Positions 33,616-45,346 of a stretch of 64,000 bases of DNA are shown here, piece after piece; the first letter of the stretch is position 1, and every line of letters begins with the position of its first letter. The position numbers were made by a program, and so were the translations under genes. The stretch covers positions 253,029 through 317,028 of the forward strand of contig RDEW01000047.1 in assembly GCA_011109175.1 (NCBI GenBank). Direction: 5' to 3'. The DNA comes from Dicyema japonicum. Taxonomy: Eukaryota; Dicyemida; Rhombozoa; Dicyemidae. Below the pieces are notes generated by a model, which saw only the letters and a program-made list of their open reading frames with translations, did not search any database and was not told the origin of the DNA.

Positions 33616-35010
33616 GATTTAAAACTACTAAATTGAATATATTTAAGTAATATTTGTTCTTCAACAAATCTCAATATATTCTCAGATAAAGCGATATATT
33701 TAGTTTTTCTATGAATTTTTTCTCCATTTTGTAATCTTAAGAGTTTTATGATTATGCCTTCTTCTTTTATCAATTTCTTTACAAAATTTCTTGGCATCTT
33801 GTTTAGTGTCCCAAATGTACTTCTAAAAATGTTTTGCCAGTCTTCAATGGAGTTATTTGTCCGAGGTATGTCCTCATATAAATTATCCAGATTATTCCAA
33901 TAATTAAATGAAAATTTATTATTAATCCATTTTTTTGATTTCCGATATAATTGATCGAAAAATATTGACATAATGGATTTAGAATCGCAGGAAAATTTGA
34001 TCTTGACACTATCCAATCAAAAGTGTTTTTTACAGTACGTGTAGGAATAAAGGAGAGGAATTTCAACAGTTTTACAAATCTATCGTTAATTTTAAATCAC
34101 ATTTAACCTATTTATATCTTCATTATTTATGTCGTTGAAAATTCCTAATTCCAATATTTTTTTTATCAATATTTTGTCCTAGATGGAACATGCAGCAATT
34201 TACCTGTGCGTTTGGAAATGATTTTTGAGAAGAGTTTATTGCTCCTTTTTCAAAATCTGAGACAATAACTCTTGGTTCTAAATCCAAAATGAGACGTTTA
34301 ATTATTTGAAGCATTGTGTCATATTCATTTTTAGTTTTTGATGTTAAAAGACAGAATATTATTGGAATTACATGGTGATTAAGTATCACCTATATTGTGA
34401 ATAACTGCTTCCAAGGAAGAGGGAAGACAGAAAAAGTCCCATCAATAGACCATATTTTATGATTTTTAATTTCAGAATTAAAAAAAATAACCATATTTGT
34501 CTCAACATCTGAAAAGTTAATAATTAATACACTAATATTTTGGCGAAAACTGTGTTCAAACTGATAGAATCTATGCCTTCGAAGGTATACATTAAATTTT
34601 CCTCAATATTAAGAACTGAATCATCACTTTCGTGTGAGATATTTTATCTTGTTCTATTAATTAGTTGTTCCAGAGAAGAATGAGTCCCTATCAAAGCAAT
34701 AGTAGTCAAATTTTGTCCAAGTAGAGAATTATTTAATATCTGTCTAGGACCCATATCACATAAGAGTGATTTCTGCTTTATGTCCTTCCGTATTAAGGCT
34801 CTCTGGACAAATTCACTCCTTGGAAGATGATTATGTTGCTTCAAACTCCAAACTTCATCACAGGATTGAATGGTTTATACAGATCCAGGACAAGTAAGAT
34901 CTGAGCATCTCCAATATGTGCTTTGTTCTTTCCTGTATTTTAAATGATACAGATTTCCATCATGTTCTAAACTTCCATTTCTCTTTTGGCTAACGAGAAA
35001 CGGCATGCAA
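33616..35010 (-). mobile_element. Mutator-like element: FLYWCH finger and MULE transposase
   Basis: On the minus strand from about 34995: a FLYWCH-type zinc finger ('NGSLEHDGNLYHLKYRKEQS', 'TYWRCSDLTCPGSV' and 'KQHNHLP'), then a linker. The transposase core at 34389-34123 has 'IPIIFCLLTSKTKNEYDTM', 'RVIVSDFEKGAINSSQKSFP' and 'CMFHLGQNIDKK' (catalytic DFE and the C..H motif). The C-terminal part at 34016-33620 has 'RTNNSIEDWQNIFRSTFG'. All blocks are in the order expected for FLYWCH-MULE transposases found across animals. Frameshifts separate the blocks. Terminal inverted repeats were not identified. Confidence 0.82.
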
Positions 35011-35159
35011 TAGTGAATCAATTAATTAATTAAATTATTCAAAAAAATCATAGGGTTTGGAGGACCTTGGTAAAATGTTCCACTTATCCATAGGACCCCT
35101 TAAAATCAATTTTTATAAGATTTAAAACATGAGTTTTTACTTAAATATGTCGTTTAGCT

Positions 35160-36140
35160 AAAATCTCGTGATGTTTATTGATGAACTAATCCAAAACCTG
35201 AAAAAATTAATTGGAGGCCATTTTGAATGGACATGCTTTAAAAATATAAATAGCCAATGTTCTTACCAGACGAAGGGCATATGTGTGTATAGGCCATTCA
35301 AGATCGAGGTCTCGTCTCCTCCCGAATTGTGTCCCTCAGAGATTGCCACTTATTTTTAAACTATTTACCCTGTACTGGAAGTCCGGGCTTAATACTTCTA
35401 ACATGATGATTATTGCGTGCAGAAACAAATACTGCAAAATCAGAACTTAAATCACACATAAACGACCTCGGGGTTTGGCTGTTTTCGAACCGATTTTCCA
35501 TATCCACGGAAAAATCTTCATATACTAGTTTTACAACCAATCTAAGACAAAAGGATATGCAAGAAATCAGTCTTCATGGTGACATTATTCCAATGAAAAC
35601 ACATCCAAGAATACTAGGAAAAACTCTGGACCCCTTACTCTCTTTCTCCCAACATATGAAGGACGTTCTGAAAAGTGGTATCAGATCAATCACTATCATC
35701 AAAACCTTTCTAAAATCCAGGACCCAGCCGTCACAGAAATTCGCTGTCGTATTATAGCACCTGTTCTTGAAACAGACGGAGGAGTATGCCTGTTTCTCCT
35801 GGGCTTACGGAATTTCATTTTAAAACTTTTACAAGATAAATTCCCTAAGAGCAAATATGGTCACGTCAATCCTGAATAATGGTTCCGAATTAATTACTTT
35901 CTGCGACTCGGAGTTCGATCGCTTCTACCAATCAGCAATAGAAGCCGCCGATACACGTAAATTTGGATAAAAGCCCACGCCTCTCCAAATTCTCATTAAA
36001 GAAAAACTTGATGGATTCAGAAAAGCTGTTGGTACTATAGAGGAGCTCTCGATCATGTTGAGGGCTACCGGGATCACTTAATTAATTATTTTAACTCCTT
36101 ATATGGTGTCCACTTTTTGGGATGAGATAATAATGATAAT
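35160..36140 (+). mobile_element. LINE-A fragment, RT thumb to 3' end
   Basis: 35413-35757 gives 'HINDLGVWLFSNRFSISTEK' and 'HPRILGKTLDPLLSFSQHMK', the post-catalytic region of LINE-A. The C-terminal 'ILIKEKLDGFRKAVGTIEEL' follows, ending 'RATGIT' over the conserved 'gggatcacttaattaatt' terminal sequence near 36070. The frame at 35168-35359 upstream is unassigned. Confidence 0.75.
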
Positions 36141-36409
36141 TTGGGAGCGAAAGCTATGCACACGATCAATAATCGCCATCATCCGTTGAATAGGTTGACA
36201 GGGAGTAGTTGTGGTTGTTTTAGTTTCCAGATTGAAACTGGTATCCAATTGAAGGTGAACCACCTCGAAAATGCAAATAAGAATGGTATCTTGACTAAAC
36301 ATGACGAATCCGGACCCATAAAATTGTACTAATAATATTTTGATTAAAAATATAAAATTATATTTTAAAAATATTTATAAATTTGAATAAATTAAATATA
36401 GAATTAACC
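36141..36409. other. WASHC4 5' flank
   Basis: Mixed sequence to 36330, then strongly AT-rich DNA up to the WASHC4 start. No promoter motif can be named with confidence. Confidence 0.4.
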
Positions 36410-39400
36410 ATGAATGTGGATTTTGATATTAATGAGGGAAATAATGATAAACAAGTATTTGAAGGTATGAAATTAATATATATAATATATATTAGATTTA
36501 GCTAAAGAAAGAGAGCTTAATGAAGTCGAAAAACATATTAAATCATACATAAGTCACCTACATTCACTGACTAATAAAATTGATGGATCGATGAATATCA
36601 GGGACCCAGACTTTAATCCATTTAAAATTGAGGTTTATGAATTATATTAGTCAGATTAACCCAATAGAAAAGATCTCGTGTGGTAATTTGATATTTACTG
36701 AAAATCAATCACTTAGAAAGGTTATTTTGGCAGCTTGTGTGTTGTGTGAAGAGGCTGATAGATTATATAGTGATGCTAATGATCGCTTCTTTATTCCTTT
36801 GCTATTGTTTGAAATAAAAGGTATTATTTTGTGGTATTTTAATATCACTTATTAATTATTTTTTTAGAATTTAGATCATCAAACATATCTCTTGAAGTAA
36901 GAGGAGCACATATTCTTAATCTTTTACACGTTTTAATATGCATTATTACAGGATCTACGATGTTTTATTATCCACGTTGAGAATGTATGTGTTAATATTT
37001 ATTGTCAATTGAATGGACTATATTCTGATTCTATTAGGTTTTGTGCTTAATAATAACAGTAAACCAATAAAGAAATATGATGCCACCAAAGCCCATTTTC
37101 AAGTATTATTTGAAAAATTGGGGATGTTATTGACTATTCCTATTACTTTAACAGAAATATTAAAGTCATCATCCATTCTCAAACTTTCATTAGAAATGGT
37201 TGACAGGTAGTTACAATTACAAAAGTAGAATGATCAAAACAGATCAATCCGATGAGAAAAAACAGCTTATAAGGAGACTTAATTTGGAATTGACAACATT
37301 TTTCTTTAAACAATCACTTTTTGAAGTATATTTAATATGATAATAGAAAATAATACAATCAATATGTCAAATAGAGGGAGCCAGAATACCCCAAGTGGAG
37401 AAACATATAGAGATGACAATTATGAATATTCTTTCAATAAATCAGGAGGGTAATGCATATAGTAAATATAGCCAACAATGGGATTAAATATGTTTGTGCT
37501 TCTGTTCTCTTTATTCTACACTCTCGTATAAGTTTTGGGATTGACAAACGGTTGTTGGTTGAATTAGTATCTTCAAATGAGAAAGTATTGGTTATTATTA
37601 TCAGTTTGTGGTTGTAGAACTAGTTGGTAATGTCACGTGGTCATTGGGAACATTTTTAGAAATGTACTGTCCAAAATATTCCCAATTTGTTGATAAAAAA
37701 CTAATATCTAAAATTAAAGGATTATCAAAGGAGTGGAGAATGAAAATGTTGCCTCAATTAGACAAGTTTGTTTAATTTATTATTAGAATTATTTATTCTC
37801 TTAATAATAAAGTAATAACATGGTCTTGTAAATTTAAATTTATCCCAAATTCATCAGTTGATCTTGATTTGATACTACAGGTATTTTATTATTAATTTAG
37901 ATTATAAAATATTTATTTACCATTCGTAATACTTTGGTGTTCTTTCTGGGATTAAAGGATAATTTACCATCACTTGCGAGATTAGTTCATTTATTAAAGG
38001 TTATTTTATTTATTATTATAGTTTGTTCAACATTTCTTTTTCACTCATAAATTATTTTTTATTAGATATATCCTACAGTCAATAGAATTGTCACATAATA
38101 AACTTATTAAGATAATAACAGATATAAAGACTATTATTTCGGGAGTGACTACTAAATCAAATATTAGTGATGATCGTATTGATACTCTTTCTTGTATTAA
38201 TTTGATTATTTCGACTCTAAATGGACCTGGTTATTATATATTTTATTATTTAGTTACCTCCAAACGAATTACTGTTATTAAACATGCAATCAGTGGATGT
38301 AAGAGATTTGTAATTTTTACTAATTAATTATAGAATATCAAAGGAGTCGATTTTGAACTTTTTGAATCAACTTTGAATAGATTGGATATATTTAGTAATA
38401 TATTCTCTATGTAATAATCTATACTAATTTTTAGTTGTAGGAAATTGTGTGATTGTGGATTTCTTATTTGGTATGTTCCCCATTTTGTTGATTTGTTCTT
38501 CCTTGGAAACTCATCCTTATACTCAAATCAAGTATTACTCATTTATATTTGTAGTATACTCTTGCTGCCTTTAGAGATATTGTAAAAGTTACTTCTTTTT
38601 ACCCGTCAGTCGATGAAACGGACTTTTCACTTGAACTATTATGCAGTAAATTATTTTCAATTGTTGAGAAGGTTATAATTCTAATACATTTAGAATTCTT
38701 TAACTTTATTTTGCTCAATGGTTGAACAGGAACTTAGATTTGCCTCTTATTTGAGTCTCAGACTTGATGACTCTTTTAAGAAATCAGCAGACTGGAGGGA
38801 TATTCTTAGAAATCAACAGATGATATTCCCGGATGGAGCAATGTCTTTGAAAGGTAATATATAATATTTACATTAGAACACGTGTCACATTATTTAGATA
38901 GTACATTTTATAATTTCACTACTATTGCTCTTTATGATTCACCAGTATATTTAAGAATGAGAACAATTGGATCTTTCAAATATGATTTAGAGCTTACTGG
39001 CGGGCAACTGCCGCGTCATGCTGTTAATCAGGTATTCATTAGTTTTATTTAAGGGAATTGATGTGTTGAATTTAATAAGAGAGATTGGTGAGTTTGTGAC
39101 CAGTCATTGTTATAATATTAATAACCAGGTCATTATACTAGTAATTAATAGATTTTTGTACAAAAGAGTAGTCCAAATAAGCATTTAATAACAATAGGAA
39201 TAGATCAAATGTCAAATTCTATAAGAACTCACGGTAATGGAATAATAAATACTACTGTTGCTTGCTTATTTATTTTAGGTTAATTTTATTTATCAATTTA
39301 TTCGTGAAAAATTATTCCTATTTTCCCAATTTTTATTTGATTCCCATATTAAATCAAGACTTTATAAAGAAATTAAATATTGTGATGAAAATAAAAATAA

Positions 39401-40314
39401 TCTTAAAGTATATTAATATATAATTAATAGTATCCATTTAATAGAGCCGAAAGGTTTAACTCTGAGATTCGTCAATTGGGTGTTGAAAATGGACAAACAT
39501 ATCTTGATAGATTTAGATTTCTTATATCCCACATTGGTTATATTATTTATTATTATAGGTAATGCTCTTGCCCTTGTAAGATTAATACGATCAGCAGCTA
39601 TGCATATTTCTGGATATGCTGTTAAATTTGTCCCTGATCTAAATCACAAATCTTCATTTTATGATATTATTTCAGGATTGGACGAACATGTTGATGATGC
39701 TGCCAAGTATTTATTATATTAATTTTTTTATGAATTTTGATAGTGTTCTATCTGGTCTTATTGAGAGATCTTCAAGACACAATGAATATTTTAAAGTATT
39801 TAATAGTAATAATAGATTCTATGTGACGTATTTACAATTGAATTTAAATCTACTAAACATTCACATTTGGATGACTTTTACATGATACTACCATCTCTTG
39901 TTTATATTCTTAATATTATAGACTTTAAATTATATTGAATATATCATTTGTTGTAAAGAAAAAATTAATAGAAAGGAGATTGATGATGCTATATTTTCTG
40001 ATGATGGATTTGCCATTGGTTTTATTCATTATTATTTTAGGACTTGTTTTTATTTTGACTGTTTTACATCAATATAAAAAGTTTGATTCTTTACACTGGT
40101 TTACATCAGTTTCAGATTATTATACTCAGATGATTGACTCGGAAAGTGCTTCTAGAGCGACTCGCAATGAAACTAATCTACAAAAAGCAATGTCATTAAC
40201 TTTGAAACGTCTTGATACTTTTAAAAAGGTTTTTATTTATTTATTTTCTTATAGGAATATTCTCTTCTTAATTTTTCTATGAGTAGTGCTAGAATATTCT
40301 TTACTGTTGATTGA
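36410..40314 (+). CDS. WASHC4: WASH complex subunit 4 (SWIP)
   Basis: A scaffold subunit of the WASH complex, which drives Arp2/3 actin nucleation on endosomes. The gene runs from ATG 36410 to TGA 40314 in many small exons, giving roughly 1,050 residues; the vertebrate protein is about 1,170. Matches run the full length. N-terminal: '[20 protein letters not shown]' and '[17 protein letters not shown]'. Middle: '[12 protein letters not shown]'. C-terminal: '[20 protein letters not shown]', '[20 protein letters not shown]', '[18 protein letters not shown]', '[17 protein letters not shown]' and '[13 protein letters not shown]'. Introns that I could place exactly include 36930-36951, 37038-37059, 37207-37228 and 39537-39558, all 22 nt. 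The last intron is 26 nt. In total I estimate 25-30 introns, some slightly longer (30-46 nt). Not every junction was fixed. Confidence 0.92.
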
Positions 40315-40378
40315 TTTCTACACATTTTCACTAATATTTTAATTTATTAATAATAGAGTTTAGTTTTCATATATTATT

Positions 40379-40480
40379 ATGGGTTTTAAAAATTTATTAA
40401 AATATCAATTTGGTCTGAGACTTAAGAAATTGATTATTCCTGATTACAAACTTAAGAATAGGATTACTCCAACTGGATGA
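40379..40480 (+). CDS. Possible 33-residue small ORF after WASHC4
   Basis: ATG 40379 opens 'MGFKNLLKYQFGLRLKKL' and ends in TGA at 40480. It starts 65 bp after the WASHC4 stop. It is basic and has coding-like composition, but it matches nothing I know. It could be a first exon, a small peptide gene or chance. Confidence 0.2.
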   Translation: MGFKNLLKYQFGLRLKKLIIPDYKLKNRITPTG

Positions 40481-40859
40481 AAATAATCAAAGAAATTGTC
40501 TCCAAAGTATTATCGGTCAGATACAACAATAAATTCCGGATTCAATGTTTGAGCATTCAAAGATTCCACATATAAAATATATAAGGATTTTTTTGTCATG
40601 GACCATAATCAGTCGTTAGCAAAAATTTAAAAGGTAACACAGTTCAAAAGCTGAGGGAACTCTATCCAAATAGGACTAAAACCAATAAATTTTTCTAATC
40701 AAACAAAGTGTTATGTAAAAATTATTCACAGTGATAATAACTCAAACAAAAACCAGAGTTTATTTTACGAATTACTATACGAGGGAAGTGTGAGTCATGC
40801 GAAGAATGTTGTCACAGTCTCTCATGGGTTTGATGGGATTCCAACAATATTTCTAAAAT
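40481..40859. other. Spacer
   Basis: AT-rich, with stops in all frames and no identifiable repeat. Confidence 0.4.
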
Positions 40860-41495
40860 TTCGGAAAAACTAGTCCTTTCGAAAATCAAAGACATTCTAC
40901 TGGATATTTTAAAATATTGTTGTTTGGCTAATTTTCCTAGCAAATTCAATTTCTTTTCGAATGTAGTCAGCCAGTGGCTTGTTCTTGTGTCCTTCAGTTA
41001 TGAACTTCATTAGTGTCATATGGTACTTATGTTTAACGATGTTTTGTAGATGATTGTCACTGCATTTATTGATGCTGGGCCCAAGTGTTTCAACAGAATG
41101 AGAAGAATTCTGTCTAGGCCACATGAGTTTGTTTTTTTCTGATTTGATATTGCTTTGGATACATTTTTAGGAAGAAAATAAGTCAGCGGGGCCATTTTAG
41201 ATGGGTTTTTCCTCATTTTCGATTGTGTGTTAATCTTTTTTTTATAAGGAATGTGACTGATTCGGACACAATGTTTCATAAATTTATTCAGATTGAGCTG
41301 GCATTGTTCTTTGTTATCTTTGTTCTTCAGACGCCTCAACATCTTCCACATGTTGGAAATTGAGGTCTGATTATTCATGGCAACAGAGATTCGCATGAGT
41401 TTCTTTCTTCGGATGTTGTTCGTGTTTTTCGTGATCAGAATGTTTAGTGCCCTAATAATAATAACATCAGAGACCACGGTTACACAAACCAACTA
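40860..41495 (-). mobile_element. LINE fragment, endonuclease-RT junction
   Basis: A 158-codon minus-strand frame with 'CGLDRILLILLKHLGPASIN' resembles the 'SGPD.I....LK.LGP' start of Jockey-like RT domains. The preceding sequence ('MWKMLRRLKNKDNKEQ') fits the endonuclease-RT linker. A shifted frame continues to 40909. Confidence 0.6.
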
Positions 41496-41775
41496 ATCAC
41501 GTGATCCCAGAACGCTCTAGCAGGGACCTCATCTTGGTCCGAAGCTCCTCCCTCGACCCCACACAAGCACGTATCGGTCTGGACCTTCTCAGTCACGATG
41601 ACGCGGTTCATTCGTATCAAGCCTTCAAGAGGCATTGGTGGCTGGAACTTTCCAGAAAACCTTATTCGATTAATTTATTTATTAACAAATTATTATTATT
41701 ACCCCCAGGATCACTGGGTCAAAGAGAAAGAAATAAAAGTTCTCATCTAACTAAGTGATCCCAGACCGACAAAGG
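41485..41775 (-). mobile_element. Two LINE 3' ends
   Basis: 41485-41590 ('aactaatcacgtgatcccag' onward) matches 12291-12400. 41690-41770 has 'ttattacccccaggatcact', 'gggtcaaagagaaagaa' and 'actaagtgatcccag'. The latter is the reverse complement of 46085-46150, so the same terminal sequence occurs in both orientations. Confidence 0.65.
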
Positions 41776-41935
41776 TGAGGACGAGTCCGACAAAGGTGAG
41801 GATTTATTAACAAAAGATTCGATTAATGACCTTTTTTGATCGATGTGTCAGTTTTTTACGATTATATTTTATGTTAAATTATTATTAAAAATAAAAAATA
41901 ATTTAAATATATTTGATAACTGTTGTGTGACTTTA

Positions 41936-43218
41936 ATGTCATCAGGAGAGTCAGAATATTGTTATGAATTACTTAAACTATCAATTATTAGAATATGTGA
42001 GGCATTCGGATTTAAGAGTATTAATACAAGACCACTCCATGTGATTGCTAATATCCTCCAATCAAATTTGATTAAAATCGGGAAAAACCTTTCTGACATA
42101 AAGGAAAGTGGTTATAAATATATTTAAAGTTAGAAAGTGAATATTATTTATCTAAAATATTTGCAGGAACCACAATTGATAATTATGATGACTTTGATTT
42201 AATACCAATCCAACCAATTGAACGAATTAATTTTCCAGCTGAATTTGAAGAACATGTTAATTATTTTCATGATATTCAACTTGATAAATTATTAAAACAA
42301 AAAGGTACTTCATATATATTACTAGAATTAATAAAACATGAAATGGAACAAATGGTACCTCAAGATATTAATAATACTACTCCCATAATATCTCAATCAA
42401 CAGAAATTCACAACAGACATACTGAACCATCGTCAGTTGTCACTCTTACTATTATGGAGGATGTGTTTGATCTTCCTAATACTTTTCAAGTTCCGGAATA
42501 CTACAAAAATACAGCAATCGAAGTAAAGAAGGACTCATCTGATGAAGACATAGTCCATAATGAGATTCAACCTTATTTGCCAACAAAATTGACAAGCTCC
42601 TCTCCTATAAAGTCTAATAAGAAACCAATTGATGATGTTGATAAGTCTCCTCTAGTAACTCCAACGAAGGTGAAATTAGTGGATTCCAAATGTGGAGAAT
42701 CAAAGTAAATAATGTATTAATGGAAGATCAAAGAAAAGATTAGGTGTAATGAAAGGACCTCCATGTGAAGTAAGGATAAAAGTAAGTGATTTGGAGAAAT
42801 CAATAAGAAAAGTAGTAATAAATATATTTAAGGTTAAACAAATTCGAGTGAAATGTGGATCAGAGAGTATTGTATGTACATTAAATGGTAATAAAGTAAT
42901 AAAGCAAAGTCCATTATTGGTAAAACTACCAGCGTATAATAGTATTACATATTTAGTCAACTTTTGAATCAAGATGTTAGAAAACCATTAGAGGTTGATA
43001 AAGTGTTTAGTGACTCTGATGAAAAGTCAGGAATATGTCCAAAATGTAAGAATAGTGATATTCCATCTGAAATGATCTGTTGTGATAGTTGTTATGATTG
43101 GTATCATTGGAAATGTGTTGGAATTACTACTGAACCTGACGCTAATCTTAACTATTACTGTCACAAATGTTCTACCACTGTGGCTGGTACTTTTCATGAA
43201 TTTGGACTTCTTTTATAA
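41936..43218 (+). CDS. TAF3: Transcription initiation factor TFIID subunit 3
   Basis: TFIID subunit whose PHD finger reads H3K4me3. Five exons (41936-42110, 42134-42304, 42326-42704, 42727-42933, 42957-43218) give 397 residues. The N-terminal histone fold matches the TAF3 BTP domain ('YCYELLKLSIIRICEAFGF', 'VIANILQSNLIKIGKNLSDI') and is followed by the 'NYDDFDLIPIQPIERINFP' block. The middle is short and Ser/Lys/Asp-rich. The C-terminal PHD has 'GICPKCKNSDI', 'MICCDSCYDWYHWKCVG' and 'YYCHKC', with the Trp of 'DWYHWKCVGI' that lines the methyl-lysine pocket. Introns are 23, 21, 22 and 23 nt. Vertebrate TAF3 is about 930 residues, so the low-complexity centre is strongly reduced while both end domains are kept. 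Confidence 0.92.
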
Positions 43219-43860
43219 TATTTTTTTAAATTATTACATTCATTTTATCCTCACTCGACATTACTAGTAAACAATTATCTATTAAGAGTTGTCTTGGAGT
43301 GCAATTCATCCACGACTGATATTATGGGATTCGTTTTTTTCTCCTCGATGCTTCCTCAACACCTGGACAATCTTAATTGTTAGAATATTCCACGTTCGCC
43401 TTTTGAAGGCCATTTTTCGAGGGACATCTAGGTCGTCTGAATTTTCGAGTTTTTTCTTTACAACCCCAAAATCTTCGTGAATTGCAATAGGGAAAGAATA
43501 GCGAGGACGTCACGGTATCCACAACTACCCTGGAAGTAAGCTTCCATTATTTGCTGGAACTGTTTTGTCTATTTTTAGGAAATGTCAAATAACTTCCACC
43601 TTTATCTTTTGGCCGTTAATTCTATCGAATGCGAATATTCCGTACAGCTCTTTATTACATATCTTTTTTGGAATCATAATTTTTTTCAGCGACCGTAGCT
43701 GATTTCTGTGGAGTTTAGCTTTTCCCAGTGTGACTGATTGACTCTCTAGTTCTTTGGGGATGGATGAAACTCTGACTCCTACTGGGGAATATACATTTAT
43801 TATAGAGATCACATAATTCGGTTTTTTTACATTAAGTTGGTATTTTTAAGATTACGTTTT
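43219..43860 (-). mobile_element. Possible LINE endonuclease fragment
   Basis: Minus-strand frame 43812-43585 starts 'MISIINVYSPVGVRVSS', recalling the 'I.I.N.Y.P' strand of APE-type LINE endonucleases. A second stretch at 43470-43300 ('KMAFKRRTWNILTIKIVQ') is not assigned. Confidence 0.35.
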
Positions 43861-44300
43861 AATCCTTTGTGTTAAAGTTTCCAAGGGAAAGTGTAGAGTT
43901 TACTAACGAACGTAAAGAGAAGCACGTCACCACATCAACCATCCAATTAATGATCTGGAATATCAATTATAGAAACACGTGACTTGTCGATATAAAAACA
44001 AGGAATTATATTGATTGAATTTAGAAAAAAAACTCATATAACCCCCATCACTGAGTTCTTCGTAAAATTATGGAACATTTAAGATGATTATTTTAATAAC
44101 TCTTGTTAGCTTAATTTCAGAGATTCACTTGGAAATATTCAAGCCGATAGAAACTAACTTTTTTGAAGGTCATCAACTTGGCTCATGAATGGGAATATCC
44201 TCCTCGATCTGAGACTATTTTCCGTTTTTTACAAACTCGTCTTTGATTCTAATTTGTTTCTTCATAAAAAAAATATTTTAAATCTACCCTAACAATCTCA
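43861..44300. other. Spacer
   Basis: AT-rich with no gene-like frame. Confidence 0.4.
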
Positions 44301-44618
44301 TTAACTTTGTTATGGATAGAAGTATTGGAAGATGGATTCGGTCGGTACAAGCAGATGTTCTCCCTTTGGTTCCTTCCTTGGATTAGTTAGTTATGGCTGC
44401 TTGTGCTGGGCTTACAATGGTAAGCCTGGGGTTAATAATAATAATGGATAGTTCTCCTTCAGTGACTACCGTGGTGGTTCAGTCTCACTTTAACCGAGTG
44501 TACTGGCTTTCCACCAATATATTACCGGCATCAGTTCATTTTTTATTACAGAGAGGATATTCAATTGTGAACCTATGCTATTTATTGACGATGCAGTCCA
44601 TTTAGAAAATGTCAGATC
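44301..44618 (+). mobile_element. LINE-A RT fragment
   Basis: Plus strand gives 'LIIIMDSSPSVTTVVVQSHF' and 'NRVYWLSTNILPAS', equivalent to 'LIISASD..SRTVAVVQPHL' and 'NQVCDWLSMNLLSVS' of the 11.2-12.0 kb copy. The YAD part of the catalytic box is missing. The fragment ends close to a hAT element. Confidence 0.65.
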
Positions 44619-44626
44619 ATCTATAT

Positions 44627-45344
44627 CAGTGGTTCTCAAGAATTTTGACCCAGGGGCCAAATCAATAAATTATTTTATTTGTAGGGGCCGCCAATTTTTT
44701 TAAACTTAATTAATATAAAAAAGAAAGCAAAATTAAATTTATAAACTATTAATCAATTAGCTCTTTAAAAGCTGATACAATAGAAGATGTCGAAAATACT
44801 TTGAGAACAACATTCTTCGGCAAATATTGTAATAGCCTCCTTCAAAATTTCGCCATCAGTATATGGCTTCATGTGCTTTGCAATAAAATGACTAATTTTT
44901 GTTGAAGCCATATTTGTAACTTTGGAAGAGGCACCACATTTAAAAAATGAAGATTGTTTGAAATATTGAGATTTTAACAAAACGACTTTTTGTTTTCTAG
45001 AATCGCTTTGATAACAATCATAAATTGATTCGTGCTGTTGATAATGTCTTTTGACGGAGTAGGTTTTTAACGATTTTATCGTTGATTCGTGCTGTTGATA
45101 ATGTCTTTTGACGGAGTAGGTGTTTAACGATTTTATCGTTGATTCGTGCTGTTGATAATGTCTTTTGACGGAGTAGGTGTTTAACATATTAAACAATGTA
45201 CTTTGCCATGTATTTTAATCATAAAGAACATTTCTTCCCATTCATATTTGAATCTTATTTTTTAAAACAATTATTAAATTTATTAATAATAATAATTTTT
45301 TAATCTGATAATAAATTTTGTCGGGGCCGCGTTGAGAACCACTG
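44627..45344 (-). mobile_element. Non-autonomous hAT transposon with TIRs and target duplication
   Basis: The element begins 'cagtggttctcaag' at 44627 and ends 'ttgagaaccactg' at 45344, giving 13-bp terminal inverted repeats of classic hAT type. It is flanked by 'atctatat' (44619-44626) and 'atctattt' (45345-45352), an 8-bp target duplication with one mismatch. Inside, the minus strand encodes a transposase N-terminus (45196-44765): a BED-like 'TYSVKRHYQQHES' unit and 'SHFIAKHMKPYTDGEILKEA', which matches the conserved start of ZBED/GTF2IRD2-type hAT transposases. The rest of the transposase is deleted. A 57-bp unit is tandemly tripled within the frame. Confidence 0.88.
45022..45192. repeat. 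In-frame 57-bp tandem triplication in the hAT ORF
   Basis: Three copies of a 57-bp unit ('gattcgtgctgttgataatg' starts at 45027, 45084 and 45141) encode three successive 19-residue repeats of 'TYSVKRHYQQHESTIKSLN' on the minus strand. Because 57 is a multiple of three, the frame is kept. Confidence 0.92.
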
Positions 45345-45346
45345 AT

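Noticed and set aside
44393-44605. Short host gene just before the hAT element
   Set aside because: The sequence aligns with the post-catalytic RT region of LINE-A at 11410-11560.
45022-45192. CRISPR-like or satellite array
   Set aside because: Three directly adjacent 57-bp units without spacers, in frame within a hAT transposase fragment; this is a simple tandem repeat.
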